This document shows, in pieces, positions 1 to 11,977 of a stretch of 64,000 nt of DNA (the stretch's first letter is position 1; every line of letters begins with the position of its first letter). The notes under the pieces were generated by a model that saw only the letters and a list, made by a program, of their open reading frames with translations, ran no database searches and was not told the DNA's origin. The DNA is from Acarospora socialis. Lineage: Eukaryota > Ascomycota > Lecanoromycetes > Acarosporales > Acarosporaceae. The DNA lies in NCBI GenBank assembly GCA_025617375.2, contig JAMYGW020000005.1, positions 1,364,001 through 1,428,000 on the forward strand, read 5' to 3'. The position numbers were made by a program, and so were the translations under genes.

Positions 1-346
1 GTCATGACCCTGTATAGCAGTCAAGAATGCCCAAGACGTCTAGGGCTGTGATTCGAAACAATAGTAACGCCAAGCACTAGCCACATGATGACTCATCTTC
101 AGCCATGCCACCAAAATTGAGTCCAGAGCATGGTGGATTATTTGTCGCGCGAACAATTACATAGTTTCTATTGTCTTTCAGTCTTGTGAAGATACTCAAT
201 CAGGAAATAGCAGCGCGAGTACTGAACCACGGTGTCTAGGTTTTACCAGGATACAGTGCCCCTACCTAAGGTCCTACAACTCCGAATCTATACAAAGATC
301 CAACGCAGCAAGCAGTCGTCTGGCGCAAAGGAGGACCACCGCAATC
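1..346. other. Upstream region of the eIF2-gamma gene
   Basis: No coding sequence is supported here. The stretch is mixed-composition sequence upstream of the start codon at 347 and presumably holds the promoter and 5' leader. I see no clear TATA box or other named site. Confidence 0.4.
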
Positions 347-2018
347 ATGGCTAGTAATGGCGACTTTTCCGATGACGACTCTTTACCCGGATCGCCAGGT
401 TTCGAAGCCGCAAATGGTCACGAGAACGACGATATCGAAGAAGAGCCACTCGACAAGCCAAAGTCCGCACTCAAGAAAACCTCTCGACCAGAACCAACAC
501 CTGTCATAGCCCGACCAGAATTACCAGAACAACCGGACCCAGAAACTCTAGATGTGTCAGTGCTCACACCACTGTCGCCAGAGATCATCGCACGGCAAGC
601 GACCATCAATATTGGTACGATAGGGCACGTGGCACATGGGAAGTCCACAGTGGTGAAGGCAATATCGGGAGTTCAGACTGTCAGATTTAAGAACGAGCTC
701 GAAAGAAATATCACAATCAAGCTGGGTTACGCAAATGCGAAGATCTACAAGTGTGATAACGAGGAATGCCCTAGACCGGGTTGTTATAGGAGCTTCAAGA
801 GTGAGAAGGAGGTGGACCCACCATGCGAGAGAGAGGGGTGTGGGGGGCGTTATCGCCTCTTAAGACATGTATCGTAAGTCTTGCCAATCTACCAACAATG
901 AGGTCGACAGAGCTGTGCTGATCTGAATCCCATATCAGATTTGTCGACTGCCCAGGTCACGACATTCTCATGAGTACCATGCTGTCAGGTGCGGCCGTCA
1001 TGGATGCAGCGCTACTCCTTATTGCCGGCAACGAAACATGTCCACAGCCTCAAACTTCCGAGCATCTGGCAGCCATAGAGATTATGAAGCTCAACCACAT
1101 CATCATACTGCAAAACAAAGTCGACCTGATGCGTGAAGAAGGCGCCGAGCAACACTACCAATCGATACTGAAGTTCATCCGAGGCACCGTTGCAGACGGC
1201 TCCCCTATCATCCCCATCTCCGCTCAGCTGAAATACAACATCGACGCCATCAACGAATACCTCGTCACCAAAATCCCCGTCCCGATTCGCGACTTCGGCG
1301 CCGCCCCGCACATGATCGTCATCCGCTCCTTCGACGTCAACAAACCCGGCGCCGAAATCGAAGACCTGAAAGGCGGCGTCGCAGGCGGCAGCATCCTGAC
1401 CGGCGTCCTGAAGCTCGGCGACGAGATCGAAATCCGGCCCGGTCTCGTCACGAAAGACGAACAGGGTAAGATCAAATGTCGGCCCATCTTCAGCCGAGTC
1501 GTCACCCTTTTCGCCGAACACAACGACCTCAAATTCGCCGTGCCCGGCGGCTTGATCGGTGTCGGCACCCGCGTCGACCCGACCCTCTGCCGCGCCGACC
1601 GACTCGTCGGTTTCGTGCTCGGCCTGCGCGGCCGTCTCCCGGCCATCTACACCGAGCTTGAAGTCAACTACTTCCTCCTCCGCCGCCTGCTCGGGGTCAA
1701 GACGGCGGACGGCAAGCAAGCGAAGGTCGCCAAACTGGCCAAGAACGAGGTCCTCATGGTGAACATCGGCTCGACGGCGACGGGGGCGAAGGTCATGAAC
1801 GTCAAGGCCGACGCGGCGAAGCTGAGCTTAACGAGTCCGGCGTGTACGGAGATTGGGGAGAAGATTGCGCTGAGCAGGAGGATCGATAAGCATTGGCGGT
1901 TGATCGGGTGGGCGAATATCGTTGCGTATGTTTCTCTCCCTCCGCTTCGTACACGTTTGGAACTAGCTTATTGACTTTAACCCATAGTGGCAATACGTTG
2001 GAACCGAGTCTCGATTGA
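347..2018 (+). CDS. GCD11: Translation initiation factor eIF2 subunit gamma
   Basis: This is the GTP-binding subunit of eIF2, which carries initiator Met-tRNA to the 40S ribosome in the cytoplasm. Exons are 347-873, 939-1925 and 1988-2018 (introns of 65 and 62 bases, GT-AG), giving 514 residues, close to the ~527 of yeast Gcd11. The joins restore family sequence ([11 protein letters not shown] at the first, [13 protein letters not shown] at the second). Visible motifs are the P-loop GHVAHGKST (residues 93-101), switch II DCPGHD (179-184), NKVD (235-238), and a cysteine-rich zinc-ribbon-like insert after the first GTPase segment (about 145-170). The N-terminal ~80 residues are acidic/proline-rich and variable. 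The start is the first ATG before a well-formed N terminus. The gene converges on the purine gene to its right. The very short last exon codes for only ten full codons. Confidence 0.97.
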
Positions 2019-2623
2019 ACTTCCCCCCTCTGTCAAAAGTCCCGTGCTGAATTTAGGACCGCGTTCCTAAACCCTTTCTCGGCCACTTCAAGCCAACATA
2101 AAACTGCTTTGAGGCAAAGCAACCGTGGCGCATGATGCGTGATGCATGACGTCGGAACGTGGTTGCTGGGTCATGTAACCGATGAAGTGTTGCTGTCCGG
2201 TCCAAGCAAAGGCATAGATAAATAGCAACTATCACTGATCGTCCCGCCACGAATACCGTCTTATGTGCTCGTTCAGTGAACAAACAAGAACCCTGGGGCC
2301 GGGAGCACCGACCGCTCTCTGCTTGTATTTATTGAATTAAACAATCATCCTAGCATCGAATGACATGGCACGTAGGTTCCCCTCTGCCCGCGTACTTGAC
2401 TCCTTGCCGGACATGACATCTATTGGGAGCAAAGATTTGGCATCGTATCTCATTTCATCTCTCATCTATAAGAACCATCCGACCAGCCAATCTATTACAT
2501 ATATGACTTTTCCTCGGCCTCAATCCCCAGTCTGGCCGGGCACATAAGATCCCCTATTCCGTATCTCCTCCATCTAGGTCGTTCCCCTCCCCAATCTATC
2601 CGCCCCATTTAGGGGCTCGGCGA
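2019..2623. other. Convergent 3' spacer
   Basis: This lies between two convergent genes (eIF2-gamma and ADE16/17) and should hold both 3' untranslated regions and polyadenylation signals. Only short, uncompelling reading frames are present, and I see no repeat or RNA gene. Confidence 0.4.
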
Positions 2624-4671
2624 CTAGTGATGGAACAAGCGGACACTCTGCTCGACAAACGTGATGCCCAACTTATCCGCCGTCTCGAAGACGGCGGCAT
2701 CGTTCTGGCTTCCGCTCGGGGCGGCAATGTATTTGGCGCCGGAGCCGGCGGCGCGGAAGACGTTGTCGATGAAGGGGAACTATTTGTGTCTCATCAGCAT
2801 CCCATTTCTCCAACCATATCATATCCAAGCACGACATAAGTCTTCCTGGGGGCGTGTAAGCGTGCAGAGGACAATATGAGAAGTAAACATACAAAAGCGT
2901 CACTCGAAACCGCCACCTCGCCCAACCTCCTCCCCCAAGCCTCCCTCTCCTCCTCCGAAAACGGCCGCGGCACCTCGTCGAAATTCTTCTCGAAGTCCTC
3001 CTTCTCGATGCCGGATTTCGGCACGGAGCCGCTGCACAGCATGTCGATGGCGTTGCTCTTGTCGGGCCGCTTGGTGCCCTTCTTCCACCGGAGGTCGAGG
3101 GCGCGCTCGTGGAAGCGCATCCACCAGTTGTCGGCCTTGTCGCCGGCCAGGCGCGTGCAGTGGATGCGCGACTGCTGGCCCGCGCCCAGGCCGATGACCT
3201 GCCCGTTCAGCGCGTAGCAGACGGAGTTGGATTGCGTGTATTTGAGCGCGATGGTGGCGACGGTCAGGTCGCGGAGGGCGGAGTCCGGGAGGGGTCGGGC
3301 GTCTTTGGGGACGACGATGGTGCTGAAGGAGTCTTTCGGGGTGATTTGGACGTCGTTGCGGTGTTGTTGGAGTTGGACGCCGTAGACGGTGCGGGTCTCG
3401 GTGGGTGGGGGGTCGTAGGAGTCGTCGATTTGGAGGACGAGGTATTTGCCGCCCTTCTTTTTTGTGAGGATCTCGAGCGCTTCGGGGGAGTAAGAGGGCG
3501 CGATGATGCCGTCGGAGACTTCGCGCGAGATGATCTTGGCGGTGACGGCGTCGACTTGATCGGAGAGGGCGATCATGTCACCGAAGCTAGACATGCGGTC
3601 GGCGCCTCGCGCTCGGGCATATGCTTGAGCAAGGCCGGAGTGTTCGAGCCCTTCGATGTCGTCAACCATGTACACTTTGCGTTCCTTCTCGTTCAGGGGG
3701 ACGCCAATGGCGGCGCCAGCGGGCGAGACGTGTTTGAAACTCGCCGCCGCAGGGAAGTCGAGAGCTTGTCGGAGCTCTTTCACCAGCGGCCATGCATTTA
3801 GCGCGTCAAGCAAATTAATGAAGCCAGGCGAACCTCCAAGGACCGTGAAAGGTAGCCGACCGCTCTTGATGAATGCCGAGGCGGGCTTCTGGTGCGGGTT
3901 TGCGCCGTAGCGTAGAGACAATTGTTGCACGCCATCGCCAGCGTACTTTTTGCGAAAGAAGTCTGCGATGGCAGCGTCGTAATCTGCAGTATGTTCGAAC
4001 GCTTTCAGCGCATACATCTTCCTGCTCTTCTCCGTCACCTCGCCCTTCCCCAACTCCTGCAGAAACTCTGGATAGTCATCCGGGTCGCTCAATATCGTTA
4101 CCCGGGTGTGGTTCTTCGCCGCCGCTCGGATAAGCGTTACACCTCCAATGTCAATCTCCTCGACTGCCTCGGGTATTGTGACGTTGATCTTCGCGATGGT
4201 ATCCTTGAACGGGTAGAGGTTACAGACGACGTAGTCGACCTTGTTGATGTTCTGCTCCGCCAGGTCCTTCTCGTCCGAGGCGAGATCGCGAGCCAGAATA
4301 CCGGCGTGAACGGCTGGGTGTAGGGTCTTGACTCGACCCGAGAGCATTTCCGGCGCATGAGTGATTGCCGAGACATCTCTGTGGGCGCATGCAGCAATCA
4401 GCCATTGTCCAGCTTGCGAGCAGCGAGTTACCGTCTATTGAGTAGGGTGTCGTCAACGTACTCAACCTGAAAGCCGGCCTCTCTAATCAGCTTAGCTGTC
4501 CCACCCGACGCCAACAAGCGCACATGGTTCTGTATCAGGCCTTTGGCAAGGTCCAGGAGGCCGGTCTTGTTGTAGACTGATAGTATAGCTAAAACTCAAT
4601 GTTAGCTGAGTTGACGAGGTGGTGACCAGGAAATTGAGCTGACCAGTCTTTGGAATTCTATCTCCTGACAT
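2624..4671 (-). CDS. ADE17: Bifunctional AICAR transformylase / IMP cyclohydrolase
   Basis: Catalyses the last two steps of de novo purine synthesis: AICAR is formylated by 10-formyl-THF to FAICAR, which is cyclised to IMP in the cytosol. Minus-strand exons are 4644-4671, 4462-4588, 2893-4378 and 2624-2779, coding for 598 residues (yeast Ade16/17 about 592). The joins restore [29 protein letters not shown] and SSDAFFPFIDN. The N-terminal ~200 residues form the MGS-like cyclohydrolase domain ([18 protein letters not shown]). The rest is the transformylase, including [10 protein letters not shown] and the conserved [12 protein letters not shown] segment with the Lys-His pair used in formyl transfer. 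The protein ends in the family-typical RLFHH. The start was chosen because [13 protein letters not shown] matches the usual N terminus. Intron 3 (2780-2892) is 113 bases and the others are 55 and 83. Confidence 0.97.
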
Positions 4672-5584
4672 GGCGGCTTTTGTGAGGATGTTGTAATCGC
4701 ACTTTCACAATTATCGAGAGTTTCGAGATAAGTATAAATTTCATGTGATGCACTTTACGTCAGTTTGTGAATCTTTATGCCAAAACTCAATCGCACGCTA
4801 CTTTTGCACAATAATATCCGAAACATATCAACTTTTCCCGCCGAAGACTTTTCGACTTCTTTTCTTTTCTTCTACATGAACAACGCAAAAACCAACATTC
4901 TCAATAAAAGCATTCCTACGAGACGCCTTTCTCTCATTCGTGGGAGAAAGAGCTCCATGACATGTGGAAATCGTCAAGAAGAATGGAGACGGACTTTGCT
5001 GTTGATCTTGGGTGCGGCGCCTGGCTTGGCCTTTACGGAGGACAGTGGGAGGGGCCGCAATGATCGGCTGCACATCATACAGAGCCAGATAGGGTCTCAT
5101 TATATATTGAACTATCTTGTGTACGAGTACTATATAACCGCTTGGAAGAACTGGGTTACATGCCTACATACTGATCAATAACTCTTCTTCGTGTGAAGAA
5201 CATTTGGTAGTCCCGCCACAATGTGCCCCCTCCATCTACTTTACTGGTAGAGGATTGATGCCTTCAATCTCGGGGAGCTTCATAGGACGACAGCTATACC
5301 CATTCCATAGTTTGCAACGCTCATATGACTACGCTATTCGGTGGCTCTCAGAGTGGCTTGCTTTTGTGAGATTTTCGTCATAGAAAGCTAACTCAGGTAG
5401 AGTGGGTAAGATCTATCTGCAGTTCGCCAAAGCGGGCCAATATGCAAAGATGGTAGCACGGTTATATACCAGGTAAAGACTGAAATGGACAGCGAGACAA
5501 AGAGCTCATAGATCATTGCAACTCCCCATATTAATCCAGCTCGGAACACCACAGCTCCAAAGCACTCCCTAATTAAGCAATGTT
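4672..5584. other. Intergenic region, no gene supported
   Basis: This lies between the start of the purine gene and the 3' end of the MFS transporter gene. A 134-codon open frame (4777-5181, +) shows no family resemblance and codes for a low-confidence sequence, so I do not call it. The first few hundred bases should contain the purine gene promoter. Confidence 0.35.
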
Positions 5585-7626
5585 TTAGAACTCCCCGCTC
5601 CTACGAGACCCAGGTCCCGAATCGAGACGAGTCAACCTTAACAGATCGTGCCGGTGGAAGAATGACCTGTTCTTCTTTCCGAAGATATCTGTTACGAAAG
5701 CGTCAGCATCATTCACCTCGTTTTGATTCGGTGGAGTACCCACACATTGGGATACTGAACAGGCAGATCCCGGCCTGAATGCTTGCTATGATATAGAATG
5801 TTTTGAGAGTACCAGCTTCCAAGAGCCAATTGTACGCATTCCAGGTCAAGCCGAAAGAAAACATATTCTTGAATATTAAGAGGCACGTGAAGGCTTCGAC
5901 GGCAATGTCACCTACTCCTTTGTTAGCACTTTGAACTCAGACATCTGAAAGCGGGGACTTACGGTGCGCGTCGACTATATATAAGGCACTCGCCACTGCT
6001 CCCAGCACCATGCCCATAACGACCAGTGCGAAGAAGAAATCTGGCAGGAACCATCCATACTTCGCAACATTGTTGCCCGTAATACCAAACCCATAGAGAC
6101 CGGCACAGCTAAAGATAAGCTGAGCGATGACGAGGACGATGCGAAACTCCGGTTCGTAAACGCCCTTGTTCCGTCGAATCATGAACTTGGTGGACCAGTC
6201 GGCTAGGAGTCCGGACAGGATGAAGCCAAGGATCGCTCCGATGAACGCACCAGTGTACATGTAGCCGGTTTTGACTTCGTTGAAGAACAGCGGTGGACCT
6301 AAGAAGATCGCGGCAAGCACGACTCCTATCATTACCGTCCAACCGATCACGGTGCCTTGAATCAGACAACCCCAGATTATGGCAGGATGCAGAAAGAGCG
6401 GAATCGGTCTTAGTAGCAGCTTGAAGAAGTTCTCGTCCGTTTTTCGACCGTTGAACGGCAAGAGAGTCTTCGCAAAAGTCATCTTTTGAGGAATTGGACC
6501 TTGCGTGGATCGAGTCAGTTGTCGGCTCTCGATATCGCCAGTATGCTTTTCTAAAGATTCATTGGGACTGTTCGGATGCACGGGTGTTCCCTCGGCCGAG
6601 AGCTCATGGCCAGTCTCTAGGTGAGGCCTGGGATTCATACTCTCTTCGCCAGTCAAGTCTGTGTTCAGGTACGCTGCGCGCCGGTAGGCAGTCTCCGGCA
6701 CGAAAAGAACCACGAAAGGCAACAGGACTCCGGAGAAGATAGCGATGAAATAGAACGTCCATTGCCACCCGAGTGTATGTGTGATTTTGCCCACGAGGAC
6801 TGGGGTAAAGAAAGCACCCCCGAACAATGCGAGATTGGACAGTGCCATGCGTTTTCCGCGCTCCTATTTATAGTAATACGTCAGCTCTATAGCTTGATAT
6901 CTCCGCTCGTGGCGGGGGGATCCAATATACTAACATGCACAAAGTACAAATCCCCAACACTGGCGTTGACAAGTGCCTCGAACGGTGCCAACGCAACACC
7001 CTGGATGATTCTCGCCCACAGCAAGCTTTTGTAACTGTGCCCACTGGCCCCTCCCCATGCACTGCTGACGATCAAGAGAATGTTACCCAGGAGGTAAAGA
7101 TGGCGTTTTCCCCAAACTCTTGCGGATGCCACGAAGAGGAAGCCTGCCACTCCCACGCCACATAGATGGTATCCCGTAAGAAGCGCTATCTCAGTAAAGC
7201 TGGTGCCGAACCACAACGACAGCGTTAGGGTGTTGGCAGCGAGCAGTGGACTGAGGGTTGAAGCCATGACCGAAAGGATGGAGAGGAGAAGTAGGATGAC
7301 ATCGCGCTTCCACAGAGGCCAGTTCTGTCCTTGATAAGCAGCTGGCTCATGCCAGATTTTGGTGGGCCAAAGAATAAACGTACCAGGGGATCATTGGGAT
7401 CATCACTGGGTTGCGGGACGAGAATGATGGGCGTTGGCCCGGTCGTATCGTACTTCAACCTTGCGTCCATCACGGCCGGTTCGGCCGGTTGGCTGGCATC
7501 ATCATACACGAGCGACGTCCCTGCGAATGATCGGTTAAATCTCAGGGATGACATTTGCGATAGAGAATTGTGCCACGTACCAGGGACGTGCTCCATCTTG
7601 GAGTCATTCAACACTCCAAGCCCCAT
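5585..7626 (-). CDS. MFS transporter (fungal DHA1-like general substrate family)
   Basis: A predicted proton-driven membrane carrier of the plasma membrane; substrate unknown. Exons (minus strand) are 7581-7626, 7384-7520, 6935-7324, 5963-6863, 5744-5911 and 5585-5688, totalling 581 residues. The joins restore family-typical stretches: EHVPGT, SDDPNDPLNWPLWKRD before the first helix, YFVHERGKRMALSN, and IPMYIFGKKNRSFFHRHD at the C terminus. About twelve hydrophobic segments are visible, split by a hydrophilic central loop of roughly 90 residues after the sixth helix. The start MGLGVLNDSKMEHVPGT was chosen over a longer upstream frame because related fungal carriers begin this way. The family includes drug, sugar-phosphate and polyamine carriers, so no substrate is inferred. 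It is transcribed away from the CFEM gene on its right, so the two may share a promoter region. Confidence 0.92.
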
Positions 7627-8657
7627 GTTGCAGAGTTGTTGTTTAACGGTTACAGCGACAACAATACTGCCCACAATACCGCTTCAGAGTTTTGGTGACT
7701 ATCATCACGAGGACTTGATGGCACACGGGTACAATACCTTGAATAAAGCTGAAGGATTGCTCGAGGCTCGAGGGAAACACACCTGCGGGAAGGCTAAGCA
7801 CTAGGCAGCTTGGAGAGCGGATCTACCTGGTGGCGCGATACAAGAGTGTCTCAGCCAGACGATGAACCAATAGAGTGACTCCTTTTATTATCGTACAACG
7901 TGAGAGTCAACATTGTTTAACCCCAGGACTCCATCCGTGCGTCATTTAATGCAGGTCCTACCCTAATATAGCGCCCTGCAGTACCTTACACAGTATGTTG
8001 AAGATTGGAACATGGCTGTTGGAATGACCTGTCATGATTACAGTAGTAAGGCGAACTCGGTAAGGGCTTTCCCCTTCGCAAACATTATTACTATCCGCAA
8101 TCAAGACTCCAACAGGAAAGGGGATAAATCCCTGTGTCGTCCTCGTTCCATCCTCCGACGGGGGCCACCACCCACCTGAACCCAAAGGATAGACCAATCA
8201 TACGCTGTGAACTCCATATTCGTTGTCGTCTGGTTCTGAAGAATCAGCCTCCATACTAAACTACTTAGGTATCTGAGAGTAGAATAGGAGGTCGGAGCAT
8301 TCGGCGGTTAAGAGTGTCTTTTCCTCAGATTATCGGGGCCATATCGACTACCTTATTTGCTGCTAGCATACCGGGTAACCACACGACTTTACCTGTTTCG
8401 GATAGACGTCGACTACCCCACCGTAAATAGAAACCACCTTAGTTTACCTTGAAACAACTAATTCTGCAGTCAGCCCATCAGCCTCACAGCCCCCAAAACT
8501 TTCACCCTATTCAAGTATTAATCTGTAGATTGCCCAACTTCGCGCCGACTTGTCTTTCACTCCCGCAACTATCCTGGTCTCCCTCTTCTTCATATTGCGC
8601 GATACTTCTAACCTTGGTCAAGCTCCCTGCCATACAAGGATATACAACATTTCCAAG
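7627..8657. other. Divergent promoter region between MFS transporter and CFEM gene
   Basis: About 1 kb separates two divergently transcribed genes. No coding sequence is supported. The part just before 8658 is C/T-rich (about 8530-8655), as is common for fungal 5' leaders. I cannot name any operator. Confidence 0.35.
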
Positions 8658-9538
8658 ATGAAGCTCACCGGCCTCGCCATCTCCGCTGTCTTCGCTGGTC
8701 TTGCGGCTTCTCAGAGCTTGGGCGACCTACCAGCATGCGCTGTAAGTTACCAGCACTCACTACTCAGTCATTGATACCACCCATCTACCAGCATCATGTG
8801 CTTCCACCAGTATTCGACTGATTGTCATCATAGCAAGCCTGTGTGGGCAACTCGTTCGGCGGATGCGGTCCGATTGACGTCAAGTGCATCTGTTCGAATA
8901 AAGACCTGATCAGCAACCTGTCGTGCTGCGTTAGCTCGAAGTGCCCTCCAGCGGATCAGCAGAGTCAGTTCACCGCAACCCTGAAGCCTTGAGGATCCGA
9001 GATTGACCAGGTGAATAGGTACCATCAAATTCGCCAGTGGGCTTTGTAAGACGTAAGGCTTCCGAACAGCCTGTTCGAGACTGCACTTGCATCTAGACTG
9101 ACGGTTGGCCTTACAGCGTTAATATTGACCTTCCTCAGAGCGCAACCTGCGCAGCTGGGGCTAGATCTTCTGGAAGCAGCTCAGCTTCGGCAAGCGCGAG
9201 TAGCAGCGCAAGCGCCAGCTCCATGTCCGCGTCCAGTGCATCTTCCGCGTCATCCGCCTCTGCCTCGTCGGCCTCATCCGCGTCTTCGGCGTCCGCGTCA
9301 TCGGCTTCGATGTCTAGCTCTATGGCTTCTGGTACGTCTATGGGCTTATCTCTTTGTTGACCTGAGTCTAAAGATGTGTTGCTGACTTGACGGCTACCTC
9401 TTAGCATCCTCCGCTACTGCTGGTGCAAGCACGTCATCCGCTGCCGGAGCATCCTCCACGGGCAACGCAGCTGCTCATTTCCAAGGCTCCGGGATGGGTG
9501 CCGCAGGCGCCATCGTCGCTGCCTTGGCTCTGTTGTGA
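8658..9538 (+). CDS. CFEM-domain surface protein, probably GPI-anchored
   Basis: A small secreted cysteine-rich protein of the fungus-specific CFEM family, whose members act in haem/iron capture, adhesion or host interaction. Exons are 8658-8741, 8834-8963, 9019-9052 (34 bases), 9117-9331 and 9405-9538, giving 198 residues. Residues 1-19 are a signal peptide (MKLTGLAISAVFAGLAASQS). The CFEM domain runs from about 20 to 85, with the spacing PAC..QAC..GGC..D..KCIC..CC..KC..LC; one cysteine is extra to the canonical eight. Asp before the KCIC pair fits the haem-ligating Asp of haem-binding members. A Ser/Ala/Met-rich linker (about 100-160) follows, then a hydrophobic C-terminal tail ([12 protein letters not shown]), as expected for GPI attachment. 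The 34-base exon is needed to keep the frame and supplies the last CFEM cysteine. Confidence 0.93.
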
Positions 9539-10453
9539 TTCATCGTCAACCTAGGCTCTTTACACCCGACTACGTACATCGCCAATCCGGCCCTGTACGT
9601 AGAAATACTGTGATATCATGCTCTGTATACCAGTTTTGGATTCTAGTTTATTCTTGCTTTTAATCAAATATTCAAACTCAATAATCATACCTAGGCTGGT
9701 ATCATCGTACCTTATACTACGCCTTTTAGCGTCCCAAGAAAGCTGTATTGAAATCAACAACACTCGACCCTTCCAATGCCAACCTATTCGAATTCCGGTG
9801 CAAACAGCACCTCTCACTCTTTGTCATCTTCTTACTTGTTGTTCATCTACGTTCGTGATTATGCCCTTTTCATTGTGATACATATGAGGGCACGACACAC
9901 ATCTAAGAGCCAACCAACCTCAACGTTCTCCATTCCAGGTGAATGCACAATCTCGTCGGCTCACGTGCTTTTTGCGAGTCTTGCGACAAATGGCATCTTG
10001 TTGACCCACGTGTAATGTATGCTCGAGAGCGGAGGTGGTATATGCTTGGCGTTTCCCGTACCCTAAATTACCCTTCCCTCGTTCGATCCTTATCCTGACT
10101 ATAACCTCCAACCTTTCTCCACAGCTTATGGCACTTTCGGTCTACGCGGTGGATATGAAGCCTCACATTCACGATGATGTTGTCGAGATTAGAAAACGAA
10201 CCGCACGCACTTTGACGGTCGTGGGACTATCAGAAGCTCTACTCACCTCAGTCAGAAACGCTAAGTCAAGGTGGCAACAAGATGTAGAAAGAACATCAAG
10301 GATAGAATCAGAAGGTTAACCATCCATATACATATATACATGGTCTTCGAAGTTATTCAAGTCCAGACTTGGTAGCACAGCGAGCTGTCGCTTGGGTCAA
10401 GCTCCAGCAACTGGCCCTTGACCTTTCCCACTCGTCCTCCGCCCGCCATCTGA
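9539..10453. other. Convergent 3' spacer, no gene supported
   Basis: This lies between the 3' ends of the CFEM gene and the rhodopsin-like gene. It contains only short frames with no recognisable domains and a moderately AT-rich patch around 9600-9760. Confidence 0.35.
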
Positions 10454-11977
10454 TCAAACCCTGTTTGGGGACGGTTCCGCTTCGAATTGAACTCTATCCA
10501 TCGGCCATCCCCTGCTGCGCGAGCGTGGATCATAACTCAGCGAGACCTCCGTAGTCTTGACGATCGAATCTTGATGCTGTCTGTGCAATATATTGTCAAC
10601 ACTCGAAGCGTCGGCATTGACGCCATCGCTTTCCTCGTCTTCGGCTTTGGTTCGAACGGTGCTACCGATGCCTCCTTTGTTCAAGCCGGACGTGTGGACT
10701 TTGGAGGAGAAAGCGTCGTTGCCCTGGTAGGCAACGTAGCCCGAATTCTTGCGGCCGCGGTACGGGCCGCTGATGTCGTAGTTGTCGGTCGTGGGCTTGC
10801 GGAGGAAAGTAGTGAAGAGGGGAGTCAGTGCCGGAATAGTTCCTGAGATGATGATGATGTAATGCTGGAAGACGTATTAGTTCCCTGATCAAACGTCCTC
10901 TGTCACAAAGGAAAGGCTTACTTCGGTGCTTTTAGATTTTGAAGAGAGCAAAAAGTCAGACCATTATTGCTCCCGATCAACCGTTTACGTTGACGGAACT
11001 TACATGTACCAGACAGTTACTTGAGCCCAAGACCCTAGAAGCTGTGTAAGCAACGCCATTTTGTGTCTCATCGGAGTGAGTCCGGTGGGGTACTGACAGG
11101 TCATATCAGCCTTGTTCGGGAGATTCTGCAGCAAAACCGTCTTCACAACAGTCGCAGCCGCTGCGCTATCCCATCAATCGTCAGCTACGTCTGACAAGGG
11201 GTTATCGAAAGGTCACGTACAAGACGCCCATGCCCATGACCACGATCAGGCCAACCTTCAGTCTCTTCTTCATATTCAGATTCCAGACGATGAGAATGGG
11301 AAACAAAGCGAGGCATAGGTCAGTCAATGCATTGAAGGCTACACAGGTCATCAGAAAAGAGGATGGTCGATTGACTTCGTCGAAATGCACTTACACGCTT
11401 GAATGAGGCCGCCAATCACTTGGGACAATGGGCTCATGCACCACCCTTCGACCGTGGGGTTCCATATCCTTTCAGCTGGGACACAGAAGCCCGCGACAAT
11501 GATGATAGCCTCGATATTCAAGACGACTTGGATGAAAGAAATGCCATAGAGAAACCAGGTCTTGGCTTTCGTCCTTGCCTGTCCCATCACACGCAGCAAG
11601 AAGACGACGATGGATAACTTCCCAAACATGGTGCTCAGAATGGAGAAGTTCGGCGGGATAATTGTATACTTCATGGCCTCCATCCTGTAATGCGGATCTG
11701 GGATGTCTACCACGTGCTTCCCGAGTCCATAGGAGATACCGACACTGACCAATGCCGAGCAAACCAGCGCACACAGCTAAATCCAGTCAATCCACAAAGG
11801 AACGCTGGAAGGAGAGAGAAAACTGACCAAGGCCATGACCATCAAGTAGTCATCCCAACCAAGATGCTGCACAATCTTGGCTCGGGTGAACAGTCTCGCA
11901 CCGAGGAGCACAATGGCGACGGAAGCTTCTGTCCATCCCACAGCATTGATGGTTGGTCCTAGATCGGCTTTACCCAT
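10454..11977 (-). CDS. Fungal rhodopsin-domain integral membrane protein (SAT4/PTH11-like family)
   Basis: A seven-helix membrane protein of the large fungal 'rhodopsin domain' family, related to PTH11-type putative receptors; ligand and role unknown. Exons (minus): 11828-11977, 11395-11776, 11221-11338, 11098-11165, 11004-11034 (31 bases), 10922-10928 (7 bases) and 10454-10864; 388 residues. Family landmarks are visible: ARLFTRAKIVQHLGWDDYLM (helix 1 to loop), the FGKLSIVVFLLRV helix, the long loop ERIWNPTVEGWCMS, ASFNALTDLCLALFPI, LPNKADMTWSWAQVTVWYITEHY, and IIIISGTIPALTPLF (helix 7). The tail of about 130 residues is hydrophilic and probably cytoplasmic. The 7-base microexon supplies ITE in the conserved W-x-x-x-E-x-Y stretch. 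Start codon context and length agree with relatives, although some have a longer N terminus. It is divergent from the O-methyltransferase gene. Confidence 0.9.

Noticed and set aside
1012-1719. Long minus-strand frame opposite the eIF2-gamma exon
   Set aside because: It is the antisense shadow of a clearly conserved exon with high GC third positions, and its translation is Asp/Val/Ala-rich with no family resemblance.
3109-3801. 230-codon plus-strand frame opposite the purine gene
   Set aside because: Antisense shadow of the AICAR transformylase exon.
4777-5181. 134-codon plus-strand frame
   Set aside because: No recognisable features and no splice-supported extension; could be chance.
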